From contig JAYSRE010000025.1 of the NCBI GenBank assembly GCA_043721235.1, positions 1-14,800 on the forward strand: a stretch of DNA of 14,800 bases, read 5' to 3'. A program made the translations under genes and the position numbers. This document shows, one piece after another, positions 7,408-13,892 of the stretch. The DNA comes from JAAFIP01 sp043721235. Its GTDB lineage: Bacteria > Pseudomonadota > Gammaproteobacteria > Burkholderiales > Burkholderiaceae_C. How positions within the stretch are numbered: position 1 is the stretch's first letter; each line of letters opens with the position of its first letter. The notes under the pieces are model-generated. The model had not been told where the DNA came from. It saw nothing but the letters and a program-made list of their open reading frames with translations, and searched no databases.

Positions 7408-10400
7408 GCCGCCTTTTGCGCTACCACCGGGTTGTGCAACTGCGCTGTTAACGCTGCCCACTTAGCTTGCACTGCCTGCACGTTGCGCTCTTTCACGTGG
7501 CCAAAGCCTTTGATTTGCTCAGGCAAACGGGCCAACTCTAGCGCTACTGCCGTGTTGTCTGCACTCAGGGCTTGCAGCACCTCGTTCATGCTGGCCTGGT
7601 ACTGCGCAATCAGTGCGCGCTCCATTTTGCGTTCGGCGGTTTTGCCAAACAGATCAAAGGCGGTGCCGCGCAAGCCCTTGAGCTTGGCCAAAATCCTAAA
7701 GCCGGTCAGCATCGCTGGGCCAAACTTTCGCTTAAGCAGCTGGCCTTTGTTATTTTTCTTCGACAGCAAAGGTGGGGCTAAGTGGTAGTGCAGCTTAAAG
7801 TCGCCCTCAAACTGGCTGGCTACTTTGTCTAAGAATGCCCTGTCGCTGTGCAAGCGTGCTACTTCGTACTCGTCTTTGTAGGCCATCAGCTTGTACAAAT
7901 ACCTGGCCACTGCTTCGGTCAACTGGGCGTTGCGTTTAGCGGCTACGCGGTCCACAAAACTTTGGTAGCCTGCTGCGTAGGCAGCGTTTTGGTATGCGGT
8001 TAGCAGCTCTACGCGGCGGGCCACTAGTGTTGCTAGGCTGTCACGCTTGCTGGGCATGGCAATGACCTGTGCGGGAGTCAGTAGCTTTTCTACACTGGCC
8101 ACATCGTGCGCTGCGCGGCGACCCCAGGTGAAGGCTTTTTTATTTTGCTCAATCGCAACATTGTTAAGCTCTATCGCGCGCATCAGCGAGCCAAGCTGCA
8201 GTGGCACCCAGCCTTTTTGCCATGCATAGCCCAAGATCATGGGGTTGATAAAAATACTGTCACCCATCAGCTTGGTGGCAATCGCATCGGCATTGAACTT
8301 GCCCACACCGTCTGTGCCCACTGCGTCGGTGATTTGCGCGGCGCATTGGTCGGCAGGGTTGGCCCAATCGCCATTGGTCACAAAAGCGGCGGTGGGCGTG
8401 CTGTGCGCGTTCAATGCTACGCGGGTTTTACCGGGGCGCATGCGCAGCAAGGTTTCTTTGTTGGCGGTGACCAGTGGGTCGCAGCCAAAAATCAAATCGG
8501 CATCGGCCATACTGACGCGCGTGGTGCGAATGTCGTTGGCGTTGTCTGCCATGATGACGTGACTCCATGTCGCACCGCCTTTTTGCGCCAGGCCCGCAGC
8601 GTCTTGCGTGACGATGCCTTTGCCCTCCATGTGCGCAGCCATGCCCAGCAGCTGGCCAATGGTGATGATGCCGGTGCCGCCCACGCCGGCAACAATCATG
8701 CCGTAGGGCTTGGCGGTGCTGGGCATGACGGGGGCAGGCAAGTCACCCAAAGTGAAGGGATTGATCTTCACATCAGTTTTTGATTTTTTCTTCAACTGCC
8801 CGCCTTCTACGGTGATGAAGCTGGGGCAAAAACCCTTCACGCAGCTAATGTCTTTGTTGCAGGTGCTTTGGTTGATGGTGCGCTTGCGGCCCAGCTCGGT
8901 CTCCAGCGGTTCCACGCTCATGCAGTTGCTTTGCACGCCGCAGTCGCCGCAGCCTTCGCACACGGCTTCGTTGATCACGACGCGAATCGCAGGGTCCACC
9001 AGCTTGCCGCGCTTGCGGCGGCGGCGTTTTTCAGTGGCGCAGGTTTGGTCGTAAATTATGACGGTAGTGCCCTCAATCTCACGGAACTCGCGCTGAATGC
9101 TGTCCAGAGTGTCGCGGTGGAATACTTTGACGCCTTCAACCAGTGGTACGCCGTTGTACTTTTCAGGCTCATCGGTTACCACGCAAATCTTTTTTGCGCC
9201 TTCTGCGCGCATGCTTTGCGCAATCTGCACCACCGAATGGCCCTCAGGCCGCTCACCTACTTGCTGCCCACCGGTCATGGCCACTGCGTCGTTGTACAAA
9301 ATTTTGTAGGTGATGTTGACCCCCGCAGCTATCGACTGGCGCACCGCCAGCAAGCCGCTGTGAAAATAGGTTCCGTCGCCCAAGTTGGCAAAAATATGTT
9401 GGTCTTTGGTAAACGGCTGCTGCCCTACCCACGGCACGCCCTCGCCGCCCATTTGGGTAAAGCCTTCGGTAGCGCGGTCCATCCAAATCGTCATAAAGTG
9501 GCAACCAATACCGGCCATCGCGCGCGAACCCTCGGGAACGACGGTGGAGGTGTTGTGCGGGCAGCCTGAGCAAAACCAGGGCTGGCGGTCCGCTTTGAGG
9601 GCTTGCACTTGCACCACATGCATGGCTTGCTCTTTGGCGGTAATGACTGCGAGGCGTGCGTCTATGCGCGCTTGGGTATCGGCATCCAGGCCAAATTTTT
9701 TCAATCGCTTGGCAATCGCTTTGGCAATCAGGGCGGGCGACAGGTCGGCATTGGCGCGCAGCAGCGTGTGCGATGTCGGGTTGGCCAGGCTCCATTCGCC
9801 GCCCGAATAGCCGTCCGAATGGGCATCAGCGTCTTGCGCACCTTCGTCAAACTTGCCCACAATATTAGGCCGCACATCGCTGCGCCAGTTGTACAGCTCT
9901 TCTTTGAGTTGGTATTCAATAACCTGGCGCTTTTCTTCTACCACCAAAATCTCTTGCAGGCCCGTAGCAAATTCGCGGGTGAGCTGGGCTTCTAGCGGCC
10001 ACACCACGCCCACTTTGTGCAATCTGATGCCTACGCGTTGGCAGGTGGCGTCGTCCAGGCCCAAGTCGGCCAGCGCTTGGCGCGTGTCGTTGTAGGCTTT
10101 GCCGCTGGCGATCAAACCAAAGCGGTCATTTTTACCTTCAATCGCGTTGTAGTTCAGCCGGTTAGCGCGAATGTAGGCCAGCGCGGCGTACCACTTGGTG
10201 TCAAACAAGCGCGCTTCTTGGTCTAGCGCGTGGTCGGGCCAGCGAATGTGCACGCCGCCTGCAGGAATGACAAAGTCGGTGGGGATGTTGACCTGTACAC
10301 GGTCGGGGTCGATCATGGCAGTGGCGCTGGACTCGACAATCTCCTGGATCGTCTTCATGCCCGCCCACACGCCTGCGTAGCGGCTCAGTGCAAAAGCGTG

Positions 10401-10988
10401 CACGCCCAGGTCTAAAATTTCTTGCACACTGGCCGGAAAAAACACCGGCAGGCCGCAAGCCTTGAAGATGTGGTCGCTTTGGTGCGCAGCGGTAGAGCTT
10501 TTGGCGACATGGTCGTCGCCCGCCACTGCTATCACGCCGCCCCAGGCCGTGGTGCCTGCCATGTTGGCATGTTTAAATACATCGCTGGTGCGGTCGACCC
10601 CTGGGCCTTTGCCGTACCAAATGCCAAACACGCCGTCAAAATTGTTGCTGCCCTGGGGCGCAAAGCCCAGCTGCTGGGTGCCCCACACGGCGGTGGCGGC
10701 CAGCTCTTCGTTCACGCCGGGCTGAAAGACAATGTTTTTGGCTTTAAGGTGCTTGGCCGCGCCCCACAGCGCCTGGTCGTACCCGCCCAGGGGCGAGCCA
10801 CGGTAGCCGCTGATAAAGCCGGCTGTGTTTTTACCCACCTGCTGGTCGCGCAGGCGCTGCAGCATGGGCAGCTTGACCAGAGCCTGCACCCCGCTCATAA
10901 AGGCACGGCCGTAGTCGAGGCTGTATTTATCGTCCAGCGTGGTGGTTTCTAGCGCTTGGCGAATGTGCTCGGGCAGCGGTGCGTTCAT
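7404..10988 (-). CDS. Indolepyruvate ferredoxin oxidoreductase family protein (fused IorA-ferredoxin-IorB, C-terminal DUF6537-like)
   Basis: This very large enzyme (1194 residues from ATG 10988) is of the 2-oxoacid:ferredoxin oxidoreductase family. It is expected to decarboxylate aryl- or branched-chain 2-oxoacids to acyl-CoA and pass electrons to ferredoxin, acting in amino acid degradation. The N-terminal IorA-like part starts around SGYRGSPLGGYD. The thiamine diphosphate site has FCSGCPHNTS, then NLGDGTYFHSG (535-545) and NDAVAMTGG (566-574). A ferredoxin-like segment has Cys677, 680, 683 and 689, then Cys710, 716 and 721. The IorB/gamma part begins with GMIVAGVGGTGI (from 763) and QDAAGLAQKGGATWSH. 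The last roughly 220 residues (ARYLYKLMAYKDEYEVARLH..) match the extra domain I associate with DUF6537. The frame is open 95 codons further upstream, but ATG 10988 has GGAGA eight bases before it and begins the recognisable protein. Substrate choice is not readable. Confidence 0.93.
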   Translation of the reverse strand: MNAPLPEHIRQALETTTLDDKYSLDYGRAFMSGVQALVKLPMLQRLRDQQVGKNTAGFISGYRGSPLGGYDQALWGAAKHLKAKNIVFQPGVNEELAATAVWGTQQLGFAPQGSNNFDGVFGIWYGKGPGVDRTSDVFKHANMAGTTAWGGVIAVAGDDHVAKSSTAAHQSDHIFKACGLPVFFPASVQEILDLGVHAFALSRYAGVWAGMKTIQEIVESSATAMIDPDRVQVNIPTDFVIPAGGVHIRWPDHALDQEARLFDTKWYAALAYIRANRLNYNAIEGKNDRFGLIASGKAYNDTRQALADLGLDDATCQRVGIRLHKVGVVWPLEAQLTREFATGLQEILVVEEKRQVIEYQLKEELYNWRSDVRPNIVGKFDEGAQDADAHSDGYSGGEWSLANPTSHTLLRANADLSPALIAKAIAKRLKKFGLDADTQARIDARLAVITAKEQAMHVVQVQALKADRQPWFCSGCPHNTSTVVPEGSRAMAGIGCHFMTIWMDRATEGFTQMGGEGVPWVGQQPFTKDQHIFANLGDGTYFHSGLLAVRQSIAAGVNITYKILYNDAVAMTGGQQVGERPEGHSVVQIAQSMRAEGAKKICVVTDEPEKYNGVPLVEGVKVFHRDTLDSIQREFREIEGTTVIIYDQTCATEKRRRRKRGKLVDPAIRVVINEAVCEGCGDCGVQSNCMSVEPLETELGRKRTINQSTCNKDISCVKGFCPSFITVEGGQLKKKSKTDVKINPFTLGDLPAPVMPSTAKPYGMIVAGVGGTGIITIGQLLGMAAHMEGKGIVTQDAAGLAQKGGATWSHVIMADNANDIRTTRVSMADADLIFGCDPLVTANKETLLRMRPGKTRVALNAHSTPTAAFVTNGDWANPADQCAAQITDAVGTDGVGKFNADAIATKLMGDSIFINPMILGYAWQKGWVPLQLGSLMRAIELNNVAIEQNKKAFTWGRRAAHDVASVEKLLTPAQVIAMPSKRDSLATLVARRVELLTAYQNAAYAAGYQSFVDRVAAKRNAQLTEAVARYLYKLMAYKDEYEVARLHSDRAFLDKVASQFEGDFKLHYHLAPPLLSKKNNKGQLLKRKFGPAMLTGFRILAKLKGLRGTAFDLFGKTAERKMERALIAQYQASMNEVLQALSADNTAVALELARLPEQIKGFGHVKERNVQAVQAKWAALTAQLHNPVVAQKAA

Positions 10989-10996
10989 GGGGGAAG

Positions 10997-11001
10997 TCTC
11001 C
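10997..11001 (-). promoter_or_regulatory. Shine-Dalgarno sequence fixing the start of the oxidoreductase gene
   Basis: Read on the minus strand this is GGAGA, followed by eight bases and then ATG (10988-10986). It is one of the few strong ribosome binding sites in the window. It decides between this start and the longer open frame reaching to 11273, whose extra 95 residues (Cys-rich, no family resemblance) are unlikely to be translated as part of the enzyme. Confidence 0.75.
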
Positions 11002-11137
11002 AAAGCACTTGCCGGCTGTTGCGCAAAAAGGGCGCGGCGCAGCTTCCAAATGCATCCTGTATGGGCGCAAAGTGTATGCCTTATGGCCTGGTATGTCTTT
11101 GCTTTTAGAGTCCTACAACCGAGCCACTGTGAAAGAA

Positions 11138-11154
11138 TATTGCTAATAAATAGC
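11138..11154 (+). repeat. Short GCTA-ATAAA-TAGC hairpin element
   Basis: The sequence is ATATTGCTAATAAATAGC-like, with a 4-bp stem GCTA/TAGC (11142-11154). It resembles the left end of the larger repeat at 11370, which reads ATATTGCTA...TTAATAGC. The two lie in the same orientation about 230 bp apart with the GC-rich block between them. It may be a degenerate or truncated copy of the same repeat family. The resemblance is short and could be chance. Confidence 0.35.
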
Positions 11155-11172
11155 TTTTTATGGCATATTTTG

Positions 11173-11184
11173 CAACTTAAGTTG
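11173..11184. repeat. 12-bp perfect palindrome CAACTTAAGTTG
   Basis: A perfect inverted repeat without spacer lies about 185 bp upstream of the oxidoreductase start. Its size and symmetry would suit a dimeric repressor or activator, but no regulator is known for it and the match to the weak TTGCAA promoter candidate is only by overlap. A 12-bp palindrome can occur by chance in a region this size only rarely, so it is recorded. Confidence 0.35.
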
Positions 11185-11369
11185 TCCTGCACGCAACGTG
11201 ATGCGAGCGGCGGCATGGGGCAGCGCACGATGGCTTCGCGCTGCGCAGGGCCTAGCTTGAACTGTGCTCGCATGCGGGCATGGCGGTACTCGTTGGAGAC
11301 CGGCTTGGCATTGGCCGGGGTGCTGGCGTGTTTGCCGCCCGGTACAACAGGCCGTAGCCGCGCGGCATA

Positions 11370-11447
11370 TTGCTACTATATTAATAGCTGCTCAACTAGC
11401 ATTTCCTTGGGCGATAGGGCTATTTGGTATTTCTCCACTCTTAAGGC
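11370..11447 (+). repeat. Intergenic repeat, copy A (3' of mltA)
   Basis: This is about 78 bp with homology to the inverse complement of 12860-12937. The exact core of 25 bp (11398-11422) includes CCTTGGGCGATAGGG. The left end carries an imperfect hairpin GCTACTATATTAATAGC (11372-11388), and the right end CCACTCTTAAGGC corresponds to CACTCTTGGC in copy B. It ends 10 bp from the mltA stop. In style it resembles the dispersed GCTA...TAGC repeats I know from Comamonadaceae genomes. No open reading frame is involved. Confidence 0.8.
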
Positions 11448-11457
11448 TTAATGCGCT

Positions 11458-12660
11458 TTAGCGTGGCCACAGTACCCACAGGCTCAGTGGCTGCTTAAGC
11501 CGCCCGGCCAGCTCGCCAGCCTCAAACCCTGTGCCCACATAGTAGTCGGCCCGCACCGCGCCCACAATGGCGGTGCCGGTGTCTTGCGCCACCACCAAAC
11601 GGGCCAGGTTAACCGCCGGGCCTGCGCTGGCCAGCCACACCGGCGCGCCGTAGGGAATGCTGCCTGGGTCCACGGCAATAGAGCGGCCAGGGGTCAGCGG
11701 CACACCCTGCGCGCCGCGTGGGCCGCTGGCCGCGTCTAGCGCGGGCAGGGCTTCTTCTTTAAAAAACACCACCCGCGGGTTGCTCCACAGCATCTCTTGC
11801 ACGCGCTGCGGGTTGGCCACAATCCAGGCTTTGATGCCTGGCCACGAGGCATCTTGAATTAAGTTTTGGTCAAGCAGCCAGCGGCCCACCGACTTATAAG
11901 GCTGGTCGTTGGTGCCCGCGAAGGCCAGCCGCACCGTTTTTTGGCTGCCATCAGGCTCGGTAATGCGCACGCGGCCCGAGCCTTGAATTTGCAGCACCAG
12001 CGCATCCACCGGGTCGGCCACATAGGCGATCGCGCGGCCCTGCAGCGCGGCTTTGGCCTCGGGCAGGGTGTCTATATCTTTGCGGCTGTACCACGGCTTT
12101 TTGCTGGCCAAATTGGCCGGGCTGCGGTACAGCGCGCTGGCGCTGCCTGCGGTGGGGTTGCGTGTGGCGTTTAGCACAGGTTCGTAGTAGCCGGTTAGCA
12201 AGCCCTCACTTTTTGCAGCGGCTGCGGCCTGTAAAGGTTCTACTTTGTAAGGCTGCAGGCTGCGCACCATCCATTCGCGCTGCTCGGCGGCGCTGGCGTT
12301 GCCTAAGCGGCGCACGCCAGGGCATAGCCCGGCCATGGCGGTGCTGGGTTTGTCGCAGCTTTTTAGCCACGCGCCCCAGGCCTCGCTGATGGCATCGGTG
12401 TCCCAGCCAGGCAGGTCGCGCCACAAGGCAGGCACCCAGCGGCTGCGCGCCTGCGTAATGGCGGTGCCTGCCGTGCCTGCGCCACTGGGCGCCGTAGCAG
12501 TGGGTGGGGCTGCGCTGCCCGGTGCAGTGGGTGTAGGTTCCGGCGCAGGGGTTATGCTGACCACTGGTGCACCCTGGGGCGGCTGGGGGTTTTGCGCAGG
12601 CCTGCTGGCACAGGCCGCCAGCGTTCCTACAATGCACGCAACTACAAGGCTTTTTATCAT
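11458..12660 (-). CDS. mltA: Membrane-bound lytic murein transglycosylase A (lipoprotein)
   Basis: This is an exported outer-membrane lipoprotein that cleaves peptidoglycan glycan strands with 1,6-anhydro-muramyl ends. From ATG 12660 it has 400 residues. The signal peptide MIKSLVVACIVGTLAAC ends in the lipobox LAAC with lipidated Cys17, followed by a Pro/Ala/Thr-rich linker to about residue 75. The MltA domain shows LLTGYYEP (154-161) and QIQGSGRVRI (224 on). The C-terminal 3D-like barrel has IAVDPGSIPYG (Asp331), QDTGTAIVGAVRADYY (Asp360, Asp372) and the closing LWVLWP. The conserved 3D aspartates, among which is the catalytic one, are intact. The frame is open for 48 codons upstream of this start, but only this ATG places the signal peptide at the N-terminus. 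That ATG overlaps the start codon of the plus-strand small gene, and its Shine-Dalgarno is weak. Confidence 0.94.
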   Translation of the reverse strand: MIKSLVVACIVGTLAACASRPAQNPQPPQGAPVVSITPAPEPTPTAPGSAAPPTATAPSGAGTAGTAITQARSRWVPALWRDLPGWDTDAISEAWGAWLKSCDKPSTAMAGLCPGVRRLGNASAAEQREWMVRSLQPYKVEPLQAAAAAKSEGLLTGYYEPVLNATRNPTAGSASALYRSPANLASKKPWYSRKDIDTLPEAKAALQGRAIAYVADPVDALVLQIQGSGRVRITEPDGSQKTVRLAFAGTNDQPYKSVGRWLLDQNLIQDASWPGIKAWIVANPQRVQEMLWSNPRVVFFKEEALPALDAASGPRGAQGVPLTPGRSIAVDPGSIPYGAPVWLASAGPAVNLARLVVAQDTGTAIVGAVRADYYVGTGFEAGELAGRLKQPLSLWVLWPR

Positions 12661-12817
12661 GACACTGCTTATACTCGAAGCGCTAGGCGCGTTGTTAATT
12701 TTAGTGCTGATCGTTTGGTGGACCATGTTCTCAGGCCGCAAACAAGGCGAGCTGCCACAAGCCGAGAAGCCAGACCCCTCTGCGGTTGCCCAAGCGCCTG
12801 ACAAGGGGCCAAAATAA
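12659..12817 (+). CDS. Small single-pass membrane protein, unknown function
   Basis: This gene encodes 52 residues. After MTLLILEALGALLILVLIVWWTMF, which forms one hydrophobic helix (about 2-23), comes a basic patch SGRKQ and then a hydrophilic, Pro/Ala-rich tail ending DKGPK. The expected topology is N-out or a signal-anchor with the short tail in the cytoplasm. Upstream, AAGG (12646-12649) lies nine bases before ATG, a fair ribosome site. The start codon overlaps that of mltA on the other strand (CATG, 12658-12661). The C-terminal segment WWTMFSGR.GELP looks like something conserved in related small hypothetical proteins, but this is recollection only. No function is proposed. A shadow ORF is the alternative; the well-formed helix, basic flank and RBS argue against it. 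Confidence 0.6.
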   Translation: MTLLILEALGALLILVLIVWWTMFSGRKQGELPQAEKPDPSAVAQAPDKGPK

Positions 12818-12859
12818 AGCTTGTGCGTGGGTGGGTGCGCTCCAAATACTGGTCGTTAT

Positions 12860-12937
12860 GCCAAGAGTGTATTTCTAAGCTGTTTAGCCCTATCGCCCAA
12901 GGAAATGCTCAATAGTTCACTATTAAATTAATAGTAA
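12860..12937 (-). repeat. Intergenic repeat, copy B (3' of the small membrane protein gene and of the H-NS-like gene)
   Basis: This is an inverted copy of the repeat at 11370-11447. The exact 25-bp core is 12885-12909. The distal part is a perfect 17-base inverted repeat ACTATTAAATTAATAGT (12919-12935; 8-bp arms around one A), the counterpart of the imperfect hairpin in copy A. It lies 42 bp after the small gene's stop and 4 bp from the stop of the H-NS-like gene. Relative to the gene it follows, it has the same orientation as copy A has to mltA. Confidence 0.8.
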
Positions 12938-12941
12938 CCTG

Positions 12942-13670
12942 TTAGCCACCCCCTCGATGCCCTTCCCCTTCCCCTTCCCCTTCCCCTTCCACTCCTGCCT
13001 CCTGAGGCCCCATCACAAACTGCGCCCTGTCCTGGCCCTTGATCCACTGCGGCTCCACTGAAAAGCCACTCCAGGTGGCCCCCGAGACCGGGTCTTGGTA
13101 GCGCGGGGTGCGCTTGGCATTGCGGGCCCAATTGCCAAACGCAGGGATCTTTAAGACATCACGCCGTTTGGCCACCGCCGCAAAACTGGTGCCCAGCGTG
13201 CGCGCCAGCTCCCGGTCTGGCACGGTGCCCAGCAAAGCTACCCTGTCCGCAGTCCAAAACACGTGCCGGTAGGCCGCAACCTTCAGCGCATAGCGCTTGC
13301 CCCGCACCACCGGCATGGTAGTGCCAATGGCCTTGGCCACATCCACATCCGAGGCCTGGCCCAGCAGCGCCAAGTGCGCCAGCGTCCAGACAAAGCCCCG
13401 GTCACCGGCTTGGCGCCTGACAGACAAGCCCAGCAGCTTGCGCATACTGTAGACCGCTAGGTGCGATAGCGGCAAGTGTAAGTCCACCGCACGGGTGGCC
13501 CGCAGATAAGTGGCCAGCTCTTGCGTCAAAATCCACGACAACCGCTTACCTACCGCCCGCCTGCGGCTGTAGGCGCAGCCCCGGTACATCTCAAAGCCAT
13601 ACGCTGTCGCATAAGCCTCCACCACCACCCAAGGCTGGCCTTGCCAATCAAGAATCACAACACCCGACAT
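12942..13670 (-). CDS. Putative DNA-binding regulator: two Myb-like HTH repeats plus H-NS-like C-terminal domain
   Basis: This protein has 242 residues from ATG 13670. Residues 95-130 (VWTLAHLALLG..D..VAKAIGT..VVRGKRYAL) and 139-175 (FWTADRVALLGTVPDRELARTLG..AVAKRRDVLKIP) are two copies of a Trp-led helix-turn-helix repeat of Myb/SANT type. Residues 45-81 may be a third, degenerate copy. Residues 190-219 (RYQDPVSGATWSG.. PQWIKGQDRAQF) fit the betaproteobacterial H-NS DNA-binding domain, but where H-NS has RGR after TWSG this protein has FSV (203-205). The tail is Gly-Glu repeats (228-237). No oligomerising H-NS coiled coil is present. It is divergent from vgrG and may regulate it; that is inference. 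The start at 13670 lacks a clear Shine-Dalgarno. The open frame to 13718 would add 16 residues translated from A/T-rich iterations, which is unlikely. Confidence 0.65.
   Translation of the reverse strand: MSGVVILDWQGQPWVVVEAYATAYGFEMYRGCAYSRRRAVGKRLSWILTQELATYLRATRAVDLHLPLSHLAVYSMRKLLGLSVRRQAGDRGFVWTLAHLALLGQASDVDVAKAIGTTMPVVRGKRYALKVAAYRHVFWTADRVALLGTVPDRELARTLGTSFAAVAKRRDVLKIPAFGNWARNAKRTPRYQDPVSGATWSGFSVEPQWIKGQDRAQFVMGPQEAGVEGEGEGEGEGHRGGG
12961..12990. repeat. Hexanucleotide microsatellite (CCTTCC)5 inside the H-NS-like gene
   Basis: Five perfect copies of CCTTCC lie near the 3' end of the minus-strand gene, which reads them as alternating Gly-Glu codons. Because the unit is six bases, gain or loss of copies changes the protein by two residues at a time and never shifts the frame. 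Confidence 0.95.
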
Positions 13671-13892
13671 AATATTCAAAGTGAAAAAGTAAAAAAGTAA
13701 AAATAAAGTGCAGCCCAAATTAAGTTTAATCCATCACCAACACCATCGCCCCCACCCGCAGGCTGCCAACAAATGCACGGGCCAAACAATTTATTACATC
13801 TATCTTGCAACCCGCACTGCGCTGAGTACCAAGGCGTACCGGATAATAAATTTACAAGTGTTCCATCCACATAATGATAAGGAAGAGTTTAC
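13671..13892. promoter_or_regulatory. Divergent regulatory region between the H-NS-like gene and vgrG
   Basis: This stretch of 222 bp is AT-rich against its neighbours. Next to the minus-strand start (13680-13709) it has A-tract iterations of period about eight (GTGAAAAA, GTAAAAAA, GTAAAAAT), the sort of curved, AT-rich DNA that H-NS relatives favour. Toward vgrG, GATAAT at 13842-13847 is a candidate -10 box without a matching -35. The vgrG ribosome site AAGGAAGA (13879-13886) lies seven bases before its ATG. No operator could be defined. Confidence 0.45.

Larger units (their letters stand above)
10989..11457. other. 469-bp intergenic region: leader of the oxidoreductase gene, repeats, GC-rich block of unknown origin
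   Basis: This lies between two minus-strand genes. Next to the oxidoreductase start is its leader. At about 11100-11185 the DNA becomes AT-rich and holds a small GCTA-loop-TAGC element (11142-11154) and a 12-bp palindrome (11173-11184). From about 11190 to 11366 it is GC-rich and looks coding-like: the minus frame is open without a stop and would read ..KPVSNEYRHARMRAQFKLG.., but it has no family I recognise and no start with a ribosome site. From 11370 to 11447 is a copy of the intergenic repeat also found at 12860-12937. No convincing sigma70 promoter was found; TTGCAA (complement of 11170-11175) with TATTTA 17 bases on is weak. No terminator with a T run was seen. Confidence 0.6.

Noticed and set aside
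8106..9569. Plus-strand open frames of more than 200 codons opposite the oxidoreductase gene
   Set aside because: His/Ala/Gly-rich translations with no motif; the minus-strand enzyme with TPP and Fe-S motifs explains the region.
10989..11273. 95-codon N-terminal extension of the oxidoreductase
   Set aside because: It lacks family resemblance, crosses AT-rich repeat DNA, and the ATG at 10988 has a strong Shine-Dalgarno.
12661..12804. 48-codon N-terminal extension of MltA
   Set aside because: It would bury the lipoprotein signal peptide inside the protein; the start at 12660 puts it at the N-terminus.
12928..13131. 67-codon minus-strand frame overlapping the end of the H-NS-like gene
   Set aside because: It reads the same hexanucleotide tract in another frame and has no domain; the H-NS-like frame is the one with a recognisable motif.
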